The position numbers and the translations under genes are program-made. The notes beneath the pieces were generated by a model. It saw only the letters and a program-made list of their open reading frames with translations. It searched no databases and was not told the origin of the DNA. DNA of 15,918 bases from Ga0077527 sp964533495 (lineage in GTDB: Bacteria > Pseudomonadota > Gammaproteobacteria > Burkholderiales > SG8-41): the NCBI GenBank assembly GCA_964533495.1, contig CAZHJU010000049.1:1-15918 (forward strand). The letters run 5' to 3'. Positions 1 to 5,757 of this stretch are shown here, in pieces; position 1 is the first letter of the stretch, and each line of letters starts with the position of its first letter.

Positions 1-55
1 TCGCGAGGGTGGCAGGACCGTCGGCGCCGGCGTCGTCGCCAAGATCATCGAGTAA
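1..55 (+). CDS. tuf: Elongation factor Tu, C-terminal end (partial)
   Basis: Only the last 17 codons and the stop are in the window; the reading frame starts at base 2 and the gene begins upstream. The visible peptide, REGGRTVGAGVVAKIIE, is the conserved end of EF-Tu domain 3; the AKIIE ending resembles Burkholderia-type EF-Tu as I recall it. EF-Tu is the GTPase that brings aminoacyl-tRNA to the ribosomal A site in the cytoplasm. The TAA stop (53-55) shares its last base with a possible ATG at 55 and lies 5 bases before the preferred rpsJ start at 61. There is thus no terminator or leader between tuf and the S10 block, and transcription from the upstream str region probably continues into rpsJ. 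Confidence 0.93.
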   Translation, partial: REGGRTVGAGVVAKIIE

Positions 56-60
56 TGAAC

Positions 61-378
61 ATGGCCGCCCTGAAAAACCAGAAAATTCGCATCAGGCTCA
101 AGGCTTTCGATTACCGGCTGATCGATCAGTCGGCGCTCGAAATCGTGGATACCGCCAAGCGCACCGGCGCCGTGGTCAAGGGTCCCATTCCGTTGCCGAC
201 GCGCAAACAGCGCTTCGATCTGTTGCGTTCGCCGCACGTCAACAAGACGTCGCGCGAACAGCTGGAAATTCGCAGTCACCTGCGACTGATGGACATCATT
301 GATCCGACCGACAAGACGGTCGATGCGCTGATGAAGCTCGATCTGCCTGCCGGTGTGGACGTGGAAATCAAGCTGTAA
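61..378 (+). CDS. rpsJ: 30S ribosomal protein S10
   Basis: S10 is a small-subunit head protein that binds 16S rRNA; as NusE it also joins the NusB/NusG antitermination complex. The protein carries the family blocks IRIRLKAFD, GPIPLPTR and HVNKTSREQLEIRSHLR and ends VDVEIKL. The chosen ATG at 61 gives 105 residues against the usual 103. An ATG at 55 would add Met-Asn, but it overlaps the tuf stop and its only GAG (50-52) is too close, whereas that GAG is 8 bases from the ATG at 61. The ribosome binding site is weak either way, which suggests translational coupling to tuf. It is first in the S10 block and is followed by an unusually long, structured gap before rplC. Confidence 0.95.
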   Translation: MAALKNQKIRIRLKAFDYRLIDQSALEIVDTAKRTGAVVKGPIPLPTRKQRFDLLRSPHVNKTSREQLEIRSHLRLMDIIDPTDKTVDALMKLDLPAGVDVEIKL

Positions 379-388
379 TGCAGTAAAC

Positions 389-404
389 GGACGCCTTGGG
401 CGCC
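389..404 (+). promoter_or_regulatory. Small hairpin in the rpsJ-rplC gap
   Basis: Inverted repeat seen directly: GG (389-390) and CGCC (392-395) pair with GGCG (399-402) and CC (403-404), with a bulged A at 391 and a three-base loop, followed by TGGTTTT. Its 3' arm, GGCGCC at 399-404, is self-complementary and could instead pair with GGCGCC at 441-446, which is part of the terminator-like stem downstream. It could therefore work as a competing (antiterminator) segment. That role is inference; the pairing is only read by eye. Confidence 0.45.
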
Positions 405-421
405 TGGTTTTACAAATGGAA

Positions 422-453
422 GTGCCGGCCAATTGCAGTCGGCGCCTTTTTTT
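422..453 (+). terminator. Intrinsic-terminator-like hairpin (candidate attenuator) before rplC
   Basis: GTGCCGGC (422-429) pairs with GTCGGCGC (438-445) over eight base pairs, two of them G-U, across an eight-base loop, and is followed after one C by seven T (447-453). This has the form of a Rho-independent terminator, yet it sits inside an essential operon 17 bases before the rplC start, so complete termination is not plausible. A partial or regulated terminator is the natural reading. In E. coli the S10 operon is attenuated by L4 in a leader ahead of rpsJ; here there is no such leader because tuf runs straight into rpsJ. A stabilising or RNA-processing hairpin is the main alternative. Confidence 0.55.
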
Positions 454-459
454 AAAAGG
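445..459 (+). promoter_or_regulatory. Fold that would cover the rplC ribosome binding site
   Basis: CCTTTT (445-450) and AAAAGG (454-459) are a perfect six-base inverted repeat with a TTT loop. AAAAGG is the only Shine-Dalgarno-like element for rplC, ten bases before its ATG at 470, so this hairpin would hide it. Because C445 and the T tract also belong to the terminator-like stem, the two folds compete. The pairing is seen in the sequence; the regulatory role is inferred and the helix is A/T-rich, so it may be weak. Confidence 0.4.
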
Positions 460-469
460 TAATTAAAAC

Positions 470-1156
470 ATGAACTTAGGTTTAGTCGGCCGCAAAGTCG
501 GCATGACGCGGATATTCACCGACGACGGTGACACCATTCCGGTGACGGTCGTCGACGTGTCGAACAACCGCGTCTCGCAAATCAAAACTCCCGAAACGGA
601 CGGTTACGCCGCCGTGCAGATCGCTTTCGGCAAACGCCGGGCATCGCGCGTGCGCAAGCCGGCCGCAGGTCATTTTGCCAAGGCCGGTGTCGAAGCCGGG
701 CAGGTGTTGCGGGAGTTTCCCGTGGCTCCGGAAAAACTGGCCGAGATGAAGATTGGTGCCACACTGGCGGCGACCCTGTTCGAAGTCGGGCAATACGTCG
801 ATGTCACGGGCGTGTCGCAGGGCAAGGGTTTCGCCGGCGTCATCAAACGCCACAATTTCTCCTCGAACCGCGCCAGCCACGGCAACTCGGTATCGCACAA
901 CAAGCCGGGTTCGATCGGCATGGCGCAGGATCCGGGCCGCGTGTTTCCGGGCAAGAAAATGGCCGGCCACATGGGTGCGGTGAGGCGTACCGAGCAATCG
1001 CTGGAGATCGTGCGCATCGATGCGGAGCGCAATCTGCTGCTGATTCGCGGCGCGGTTCCCGGCTCCCGCGGCGGTGACGTCATGGTGCGGCCCGCCATTC
1101 GTGCCCGCCGTGCCGCAGCGGTCAAACAGGGCGGCAAGGCCGCCGCGGCGAAGTAA
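470..1156 (+). CDS. rplC: 50S ribosomal protein L3
   Basis: L3 is an early-assembly large-subunit protein whose long loop reaches the peptidyl transferase centre. The start MNLGLVGRKVGMTRIF is typical, and the loop HGNSVSHNKPGSIGMAQDPG with FPGKKMAGHMG (residues about 138-169) is clear. Gln153 in the MAQDPG stretch appears to match E. coli Gln150, the residue methylated by PrmB. At 228 residues it is about 19 longer than E. coli L3; part of the excess is a C-terminal Ala/Lys-rich tail (AAVKQGGKAAAAK). ATG at 470 is preceded by AAAAGG at 454-459. The 91-base gap before it is the only long one in the S10 block. Its TAA and the downstream GGG also supply the ribosome binding site for rplD. Confidence 0.97.
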   Translation: MNLGLVGRKVGMTRIFTDDGDTIPVTVVDVSNNRVSQIKTPETDGYAAVQIAFGKRRASRVRKPAAGHFAKAGVEAGQVLREFPVAPEKLAEMKIGATLAATLFEVGQYVDVTGVSQGKGFAGVIKRHNFSSNRASHGNSVSHNKPGSIGMAQDPGRVFPGKKMAGHMGAVRRTEQSLEIVRIDAERNLLLIRGAVPGSRGGDVMVRPAIRARRAAAVKQGGKAAAAK

Positions 1157-1167
1157 GGGCGATGAGC

Positions 1168-1788
1168 ATGGAACTCAACGTAATCAATGAGCAGGGCAAG
1201 CCGACCGCCAAGCTGGCGGCTTCGGATGCGGCATTCGGCCGCGAATACAACGAGGCGCTGGTGCACCAGGTGGTCACGGCCTATCTCGCCAATGCGCGGC
1301 TGGCCAATCGGGCGCAGAAGGATCGCGGCACCGTCAAGCACTCGACCAAGAAGCCGTGGCGGCAGAAGGGCACCGGGCGTGCCCGCGCCGGCATGACTTC
1401 CAGCCCGCTGTGGCGCGGCGGCGGGCGCATTTTCCCGAATTCGCCCGACGAGAACTATTCGCACAAGCTGAACCGCAAGATGTACCGCGCCGGCATGCTC
1501 GCGATCCTGTCGCAGCTTGCCCGCGAGGAGCGCATTGCCGTCGTCGAGACATTTACCGTCGATGCGCCCAAGACCAAGCTGCTTGCGCAAAAGCTGCAGA
1601 GCATGGGCATGGACAGCGTGCTGATCATCACCGACAACCTCGATGACAACCTCCGGCTGTCGTCGCGGAACCTGCCGAACGTCATGGTGGTGGAAGCCGG
1701 CCATGCCGATCCGGTCAGCCTCATTCGTCACGGCAAGGTGCTGATGACCAAGGCTGCCGTTGGCAAGATAGAGGAGCTGCTGGCATGA
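1168..1788 (+). CDS. rplD: 50S ribosomal protein L4
   Basis: L4 binds 23S rRNA domain I and lines the peptide exit tunnel; in E. coli it is also the repressor of the S10 operon. The tunnel loop is visible as KKPWRQKGTGRARAG, followed by SPLWRGGG, and the C-terminal half has APKTKLLAQKL, VLIIT and DPVSLI. I chose ATG 1168 (MELNVIN, 206 residues) because it aligns with the E. coli MELV start and lies eight bases after the TAAGGG at 1154-1159. An in-frame ATG at 1162 would add Met-Ser but is only two bases from that element. The gene ends with TGA inside the ATGA overlap with rplW. If L4 represses this operon as in E. coli, the hairpins before rplC are the likeliest target here (inference). Confidence 0.95.
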   Translation: MELNVINEQGKPTAKLAASDAAFGREYNEALVHQVVTAYLANARLANRAQKDRGTVKHSTKKPWRQKGTGRARAGMTSSPLWRGGGRIFPNSPDENYSHKLNRKMYRAGMLAILSQLAREERIAVVETFTVDAPKTKLLAQKLQSMGMDSVLIITDNLDDNLRLSSRNLPNVMVVEAGHADPVSLIRHGKVLMTKAAVGKIEELLA

Positions 1789-2111
1789 GCGCATTCAGTA
1801 CTGAACGGCTGGCCCAGGTTCTGCTCGCCCCGGTGATTTCGGAGAAGAGCACCCACGTTGGCGAGAAAAACAACCAGGTGGTCTTCCGGGTGGCGCGCGA
1901 TGCGACCAAGCCTGAAATCAAGGCCGCGGTGCAGGAGATGTTCGGCAAGAAGGACGAAAAGCTCGACATCCTGAGCGTCCGCATCGTCAATATCCGCGGA
2001 AAGGAAAAGCGCTTCGGCAAGTTTACCGGCCGTCGCAGCTCTTGGAAAAAAGCCTATGTCTCCGTCAAGCCGGGACAGGAAATCACCTTTGCTGAAGGGG
2101 AGGTGAAGTAA
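1785..2111 (+). CDS. rplW: 50S ribosomal protein L23
   Basis: L23 lies at the peptide exit tunnel mouth and is the docking site for trigger factor and the signal recognition particle. Family features are VLLAPVISEKST near residue 12-24, the NQVVFRVARDATKPEIKAAVQ stretch and the basic GKEKRFGKFTGRRSSWKKAYV loop. Length of 108 residues is slightly above the 100 of E. coli, mainly at the N-terminus and C-terminus. The start ATG overlaps the rplD stop (ATGA at 1785-1788), and GAGGAG at 1771-1776 inside rplD gives a strong ribosome binding site eight bases upstream. Its own stop shares a base with the rplB start (TAATG), so the two are probably translationally coupled. Confidence 0.96.
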   Translation: MSAFSTERLAQVLLAPVISEKSTHVGEKNNQVVFRVARDATKPEIKAAVQEMFGKKDEKLDILSVRIVNIRGKEKRFGKFTGRRSSWKKAYVSVKPGQEITFAEGEVK

Positions 2112-2944
2112 TGCTGATCAAAGTCAAACCGACTTCTCCGGGCCGTCGCGGCCTGGTCAAGGTCGTCACCCCGGGCCTGCACAAGGGCAAGCCGGTTGCG
2201 AATCTCGTGGAGCGCCAGTCCAAAAAGGCCGGGCGCAATGCACACGGCCGCATCACCATGAGGCACAAGGGCGGCGGGCACAAGCAGCATTACCGCACCG
2301 TGGATTTCAAGCGCGCGAAGGATGTCATCCCGGCGAAGGTGGAGCGTATCGAATACGATCCGAACCGCAGTGCCCATCTTGCGCTGCTGTGTTACGCCGA
2401 CGGCGAGCGCCGTTACGTGATTGCGACGCGCGGAATGGCGGCCGGCATGCAGGTTGTTTCGGGCCCCGAGGCCCCGATCAAGCCGGGCAATGCCCTGCCG
2501 CTGCGGAACATTCCCGTCGGCACCACCATCTGCTGTGTGGAGATGCTGCCTGGCAAGGGCGCGCAGATTGCGCGTGCGGCCGGCACCTCGGTGCAGCTCC
2601 TGGCGCGCGAAGGGGAGTATGCCCAGCTGCGGCTTCGCTCCGGCGAAATCCGCAAGGTGCATGTGAACTGCCGCGCCACCGTCGGCGAAGTCGGCAATGA
2701 AGAGCATTCGCTGGAATCGATCGGCAAGGCCGGGCGCGTCCGCTGGCGCGGCATTCGTCCGACGGTGCGCGGTGTCGCGATGAACCCGATCGACCACCCG
2801 CACGGTGGTGGCGAAGGCCGGACCGCCGCTGCTCAGGCACCGGTCAGTCCCTGGGGCGTCATGTGCAAAGGCTACAAGACGCGGAAAAACAAGCGCACCA
2901 GCGGGATGATTATTCGTCGCCGCAATGCGAAAGCCACGGCGTAA
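2111..2944 (+). CDS. rplB: 50S ribosomal protein L2
   Basis: L2 is a core large-subunit protein needed for subunit joining and peptidyl transferase activity. The protein has 277 residues (E. coli 273). The N-terminal OB-like part includes GRITMRHKGGGHKQHYR at residues 47-62, and the C-terminal SH3-like part carries MNPIDHPHGGGEGR, in which the histidine is residue 229, the same number as the functionally important His229 of E. coli. The ATG at 2111 overlaps the rplW TAA by one base and is preceded by an almost perfect anti-16S match, GGAGGTGA at 2099-2106, the best ribosome binding site I saw in the cluster. It is nine bases from rpsS. Confidence 0.98.
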   Translation: MLIKVKPTSPGRRGLVKVVTPGLHKGKPVANLVERQSKKAGRNAHGRITMRHKGGGHKQHYRTVDFKRAKDVIPAKVERIEYDPNRSAHLALLCYADGERRYVIATRGMAAGMQVVSGPEAPIKPGNALPLRNIPVGTTICCVEMLPGKGAQIARAAGTSVQLLAREGEYAQLRLRSGEIRKVHVNCRATVGEVGNEEHSLESIGKAGRVRWRGIRPTVRGVAMNPIDHPHGGGEGRTAAAQAPVSPWGVMCKGYKTRKNKRTSGMIIRRRNAKATA

Positions 2945-2953
2945 GGGGTAGAG

Positions 2954-3262
2954 ATGTCACGTTCCATCAAAAAAGGCCCGTTTGTAGACCATCACCTGAT
3001 GCAGAAGGTGGAGACTGCGCGCGCCGGTTCAGACAAGCGTCCCATCAAGACCTGGTCGCGCCGTTCCACGATACTGCCGGATTTTGTCGGGTTGACGATT
3101 GCCGTGCATAACGGCAAGCAGCATGTCCCCGTTTATGTGACGGAAAACATGGTCGGGCACAAGCTGGGCGAATTTGCCCATACCCGGATGTTCAAGGGGC
3201 ATTCCAAGGCCGGGGGCGCATCCGGCGACAGGAAGGCCTCCCCGACCCCGGCGGCCAAGTAA
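2954..3262 (+). CDS. rpsS: 30S ribosomal protein S19
   Basis: S19 pairs with S13 in the 30S head near the A-site finger. The start MSRSIKKGPFVDHHLMQKV, the centre IKTWSRRSTILPDFVG and VYVTENMVGHKLGEFAHTRMF are all family hallmarks. The usual protein has about 92 residues; this one has 102, because after the normal FKGH segment it carries a tail rich in Gly, Ala, Ser and Lys (GASGDRKASPTPAAK). The tail is in frame with no disturbance and is probably flexible. The start ATG has AAGGGGT just upstream, and rplV begins 12 bases after the stop. Confidence 0.96.
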   Translation: MSRSIKKGPFVDHHLMQKVETARAGSDKRPIKTWSRRSTILPDFVGLTIAVHNGKQHVPVYVTENMVGHKLGEFAHTRMFKGHSKAGGASGDRKASPTPAAK

Positions 3263-3273
3263 GGTAAATCGAC

Positions 3274-3612
3274 ATGAATACGACAGCCAAACTGCAAGGC
3301 GTCAGGCTCTCGCCCCAGAAAGGGCGGCTTGTCGCGGATCTCATCCGCGGCAAGACCGTCGAGAGCGCGCTGAACATACTGAGTTTCTCGCCCAAGAAGG
3401 GCGCGGTGATCATCCGCAAGGTGCTCGAGTCCGCGATCGCCAACGCGGAGCACAACGACGGTGCGGACATCGACGAACTCAAGGTCACGAGCATTTATGT
3501 GGAAAAGGGACCCGTCATGAAGCGCTTCTCGGCGCGAGCCAAGGGCCGGGGCGTAAGTATCTTGAAGCCGACGTGCCACGTTTACGTCACTGTCGGCGAC
3601 GGAAGGAAGTAA
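3274..3612 (+). CDS. rplV: 50S ribosomal protein L22
   Basis: L22 spans all domains of 23S rRNA, and its beta-hairpin forms part of the exit-tunnel constriction where macrolides bind. Recognised by AKLQGVRLSPQKGRLVADLIRGK at the start, ALNILSFSPKKGAVIIRKVLESAIANAEHN in the middle, and the hairpin and C-terminal region ending RFSARAKGRGVSILKPTCHVYVTVGDGRK. The 112 residues are close to the 110 of E. coli, and the hairpin is not visibly shortened, so no macrolide-resistance deletion is evident. The TAA stop is two bases before the rpsC start; GGAAGGAAG in its last codons acts as the rpsC ribosome binding site. Confidence 0.97.
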   Translation: MNTTAKLQGVRLSPQKGRLVADLIRGKTVESALNILSFSPKKGAVIIRKVLESAIANAEHNDGADIDELKVTSIYVEKGPVMKRFSARAKGRGVSILKPTCHVYVTVGDGRK

Positions 3613-3614
3613 GC

Positions 3615-4367
3615 ATGGGTCAGAAAATTCATCCGATTGGTTTTCGCCTCGCCTTCAGCCGTAACTGGGCTTCGCGCTGGTACGCCAACAACAAGAACTT
3701 TGCCGGCATGCTGCTCGAGGACATCAAGGTCCGCGATTACCTGAAGGAGCGGCTGGCGCAGGCTGCGGTGTCGCGCGTAGTCATCGAGCGTCCCGCGAAA
3801 AACGCCCGCATCACCGTTTTCAGCGCCCGTCCCGGCATGGTGATCGGCAAGAAGGGTGAGGATATCGAGCGCCTGAAGGGCGATTTGCAGAAGATGCTGG
3901 GCGTGCCGGTGCACGTCAACATCGAAGAGGTGCGCAAGCCCGAGCTGGATGCCCAGCTGATCGCCGATTCCATCGTCCAGCAGCTGCAGAAGCGCATCAT
4001 GTTCCGTCGCGCGATGAAGCGCGCGATCACCAATGCCATGCGCCTTGGCGCGCAGGGCATCAAGATCATGAGCGCGGGACGCCTCAACGGCATCGAGATC
4101 GCCCGCACCGAGTGGTATCGCGAAGGCCGTGTGCCGCTGCACACGCTGCGTGCCGATATCGACTACGGATTTTCCGAGGCCAAGACCAGCTATGGCGTCA
4201 TCGGCGTCAAGGTCTGGGTGTTCAAGGGTGAAGTCATCGGCAAGCACGAGCATCCGGGGATTGCCCCGGCCGTGCCGGCGGAGGAACCCGCGCCCGCGCC
4301 GGCACGCAAGCCGCGCCGTACAACTGCAAAAACAGGAGCAAAACGTGCTACAGCCAGCCAGGCGTAA
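3615..4367 (+). CDS. rpsC: 30S ribosomal protein S3
   Basis: S3 forms part of the mRNA entry tunnel and, with S4 and S5, unwinds mRNA structure. Residues MGQKIHPIGFRLAFSRNW start the protein; the KH domain carries VIGKKG at residues 76-81 (GKKG loop). FRRAMKRA places Arg131, Arg132 and Lys135 exactly where the E. coli helicase-activity residues lie. At 250 residues it is 17 longer than E. coli S3; the extra is a C-terminal tail of Ala, Pro, Lys and Arg after about residue 216. ATG 3615 is chosen because it starts the family sequence two bases after rplV; the open frame extends upstream to 3174 but only through rpsS and rplV. The last 23 bases overlap rplP. Confidence 0.97.
   Translation: MGQKIHPIGFRLAFSRNWASRWYANNKNFAGMLLEDIKVRDYLKERLAQAAVSRVVIERPAKNARITVFSARPGMVIGKKGEDIERLKGDLQKMLGVPVHVNIEEVRKPELDAQLIADSIVQQLQKRIMFRRAMKRAITNAMRLGAQGIKIMSAGRLNGIEIARTEWYREGRVPLHTLRADIDYGFSEAKTSYGVIGVKVWVFKGEVIGKHEHPGIAPAVPAEEPAPAPARKPRRTTAKTGAKRATASQA
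4334..4338 (+). promoter_or_regulatory. Ribosome binding site for rplP inside rpsC
   Basis: AGGAG sits six bases before a GTG at 4345. It decides the start of rplP, since the conserved L16 sequence (LQPARRKYRKEQKG) begins right after that GTG and no ATG occurs there. The element lies within the coding sequence for the S3 C-terminal tail. Confidence 0.8.
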
Positions 4368-4761
4368 ATACCGCAAGGAGCAAAAAGGCCGGAATACCGG
4401 CGTTGCGACCCGCGGCAACAAGGTGAGCTTTGGCGAGTATGGCCTGAAGGCCATCGGCCGGGGCCGGCTGACCGCCCGCCAGATCGAAGCCGCGCGTCGG
4501 GCCATGACCCGGCACATCAAGCGTGGCGGCCGGATCTGGATCCGCATTTTCCCGGACAAGCCGATTTCGCGTAAGCCCGCCGAGGTCCGCATGGGCAACG
4601 GCAAGGGAAATCCCGAGTACTGGGTCGCCGAAATCCAGCCCGGAAAGGTTCTGTACGAAATGGATGGTGTGAACGAGGTCATTGCCAAGGAGGCCTTCCG
4701 CCTTGCCGCGGCCAAGCTGCCCATCGCGACGACGTTTGTCCACCGCCTGGTGGGAGGTTGA
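4345..4761 (+). CDS. rplP: 50S ribosomal protein L16
   Basis: L16 helps organise the A-site tRNA elbow region and is a late-assembly large-subunit protein. The 138-residue protein shows LQPARRKYRKEQKGRN, the glycine-rich VSFGEYGLKA, TARQIEAARRAMTRH, RIFPDKPISRKPAEVRMGNGKG and VLYEMDGV. Arg82 in the VRMGNGKG stretch appears to match E. coli Arg81, which the oxygenase YcfD hydroxylates. The start is a GTG supported by AGGAG six bases upstream and overlaps the rpsC end by 23 bases in another frame. This makes the S3 tail and the L16 start share DNA and probably couples their translation. rpmC follows after three bases. Confidence 0.95.
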   Translation: MLQPARRKYRKEQKGRNTGVATRGNKVSFGEYGLKAIGRGRLTARQIEAARRAMTRHIKRGGRIWIRIFPDKPISRKPAEVRMGNGKGNPEYWVAEIQPGKVLYEMDGVNEVIAKEAFRLAAAKLPIATTFVHRLVGG

Positions 4762-4764
4762 TCC

Positions 4765-4950
4765 ATGAAAGCTAGTGAGCTGCGGGGCAAATCCCCCGAA
4801 GATCTGCGCAAGGAACTGGAATCCCTGCTCAAGGCGCAGTTTTCCCTGCGCATGCAGAAGGCGACGCAGCAGTTGTCGAACACCAGCCAGCTCCGCAAGG
4901 TGCGCCGCGACATTGCGCGCGTCCGCACGGTGCTGGGAACCAAGGCATAA
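4765..4950 (+). CDS. rpmC: 50S ribosomal protein L29
   Basis: L29 is a small two-helix protein beside L23 near the exit tunnel. The 61 residues start MKASELRGKSPEDLRKELES and contain the family pattern LLKAQFSLRMQKATQQLSN and RKVRRDIARVRTVL, predicted as an antiparallel helical hairpin. The length is normal. GGGAGGTTGAT directly before the ATG, across the rplP stop, is a strong ribosome binding site. It is separated from rpsQ by 15 bases. Confidence 0.96.
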   Translation: MKASELRGKSPEDLRKELESLLKAQFSLRMQKATQQLSNTSQLRKVRRDIARVRTVLGTKA

Positions 4951-4965
4951 CGGGCAGGGATCAAC

Positions 4966-5226
4966 ATGACTGAAGCTAACAAACGGACGCTGACGGGACG
5001 CGTGGTCAGCGACAAGATGGACAAGACGGTGACGGTTTTGGTCGAGCGGCGCGTGAAGCATCCCCTGCTCGGCAAAATCATCACCCGTTCCAAGAAGTAC
5101 CATGCGCATGACGCCAACGACGAATACCGGGAAGGTGACACCGTGCTGATCGAGGAATGCCGTCCGCTGGCCAAAACCAAGGCCTGGCGGGTGATCAAGC
5201 TCGTCGAAAAGTCGCGGGGCGTTTGA
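4966..5226 (+). CDS. rpsQ: 30S ribosomal protein S17
   Basis: S17 is an OB-fold primary binder of the 16S rRNA 5' domain. Recognised by RTLTGRVVSDKMDKTVTVLVERRVKHPLLGKIITRSKKYHAHD, with EGDTVLIEECRPLAKTKAWRV in the second half. Its 86 residues match the family length. It is the last gene of the S10 block; 147 bases separate it from rplN, and that gap holds a promoter and a folded leader rather than a clear terminator, so S10-block transcripts may also read through into the spc block. Confidence 0.96.
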   Translation: MTEANKRTLTGRVVSDKMDKTVTVLVERRVKHPLLGKIITRSKKYHAHDANDEYREGDTVLIEECRPLAKTKAWRVIKLVEKSRGV

Positions 5227-5232
5227 AAGAGC

Positions 5233-5261
5233 TTGTGTTTTTGGTGGGCAGGTAATATACT
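5233..5261 (+). promoter_or_regulatory. Sigma70-type promoter for the spc block
   Basis: TTGTGT at 5233-5238 (three of six to TTGACA) and TATACT at 5256-5261 (five of six to TATAAT) are separated by exactly 17 bases, which puts the transcript start near 5268. The place, between rpsQ and rplN, is where E. coli has its spc promoter. The -10 region lies within the perfect inverted repeat at 5246-5265. The -35 match is modest. Confidence 0.6.
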
Positions 5262-5265
5262 GCCC
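5246..5265 (+). repeat. Inverted repeat around the spc -10 element
   Basis: GGGCAG (5246-5251) and CTGCCC (5260-5265) form a perfect six-base-pair stem around GTAATATA, so the -10 element TATACT (5256-5261) is partly in the loop and partly in the right arm. It could be an operator for a repressor, or a hairpin in S10-block read-through RNA. A T-rich run (5273-5277) follows eight bases after the stem, which makes it a poor intrinsic terminator. Confidence 0.5.
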
Positions 5266-5267
5266 GG

Positions 5268-5373
5268 CTGTATTTTTCGCCGCCTCCGGTTGGCGAAACC
5301 ATGCCCGAACGGGCTCCAAGACTGGCCTTCCGCAGGTGGGGGCCAAGTTGGGGAAAGATAAGCAGGAAAAATC
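5268..5373 (+). promoter_or_regulatory. Folded 5' leader before rplN
   Basis: About 106 bases separate the predicted start site from rplN. Three local stems can be read: TTTCGCC (5275-5281) with GGCGAAA (5292-5298); GCCC (5303-5306) with GGGC (5311-5314) around a GAAC loop; and ACTGGCC (5321-5327) with GGCCAAGT (5341-5348), one A bulged. In addition ATTTTTC (5272-5278) is perfectly complementary to GAAAAAT (5366-5372), which overlaps the rplN ribosome binding site AGGAA (5364-5368), so the leader's start could cover that site. This would compete with the first local stem. No open frame here looks coding. Regulation by a ribosomal protein is possible but unproven; which protein is unknown. Confidence 0.4.
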
Positions 5374-5742
5374 ATGATTCAGATGCAATCCATACTGGAT
5401 GTTGCGGACAACACCGGTGCGCGTGCCGTCATGTGTATCAAGGTTCTCGGCGGTTCCAAGCGCCGTTACGCGGGCATCGGCGACGTCATCAAGGTCAGCA
5501 TCAAGGATGCCGCGCCGCGCGGGCGCGTGAAGAAAGGCGAGGTTTACAACGCCGTGGTGGTGCGTACTGCCAAGGGCGTGCGCCGCAACGACGGCTCGCT
5601 GCTCAAGTTCGACGGCAATGCCGCCGTGCTGCTCAATCAGAAACTGGAGCCGATCGGCACCCGGATTTTCGGGCCCGTGACCCGGGAACTGCGCACCGAG
5701 CGATTCATGAAGATCGTTTCCCTGGCTCCGGAAGTGTTGTAG
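5374..5742 (+). CDS. rplN: 50S ribosomal protein L14
   Basis: L14 sits at the subunit interface and forms intersubunit bridges with 16S rRNA; it is also the docking site of the silencing factor RsfS. The protein has exactly the usual 122 residues: MIQMQSILDVADNTGAR, GGSKRRYAGIGDVIKVSIKDAAPRGRVKKGEV, VVRTAKGVRR and RIFGPVTRELR are all present. AGGAA five bases before the ATG is the ribosome binding site. It is the first gene of the spc block and the only one preceded by a long leader. rplX follows after 15 bases. Confidence 0.98.
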   Translation: MIQMQSILDVADNTGARAVMCIKVLGGSKRRYAGIGDVIKVSIKDAAPRGRVKKGEVYNAVVVRTAKGVRRNDGSLLKFDGNAAVLLNQKLEPIGTRIFGPVTRELRTERFMKIVSLAPEVL

Positions 5743-5757
5743 AGGACGTATACGCAT

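Noticed and set aside
409..437. Possible promoter in the rpsJ-rplC gap (TTTACA)
   Set aside because: At 16-18 bases downstream there is no acceptable -10 hexamer (ATTGCA at best), so hairpins explain the region better.
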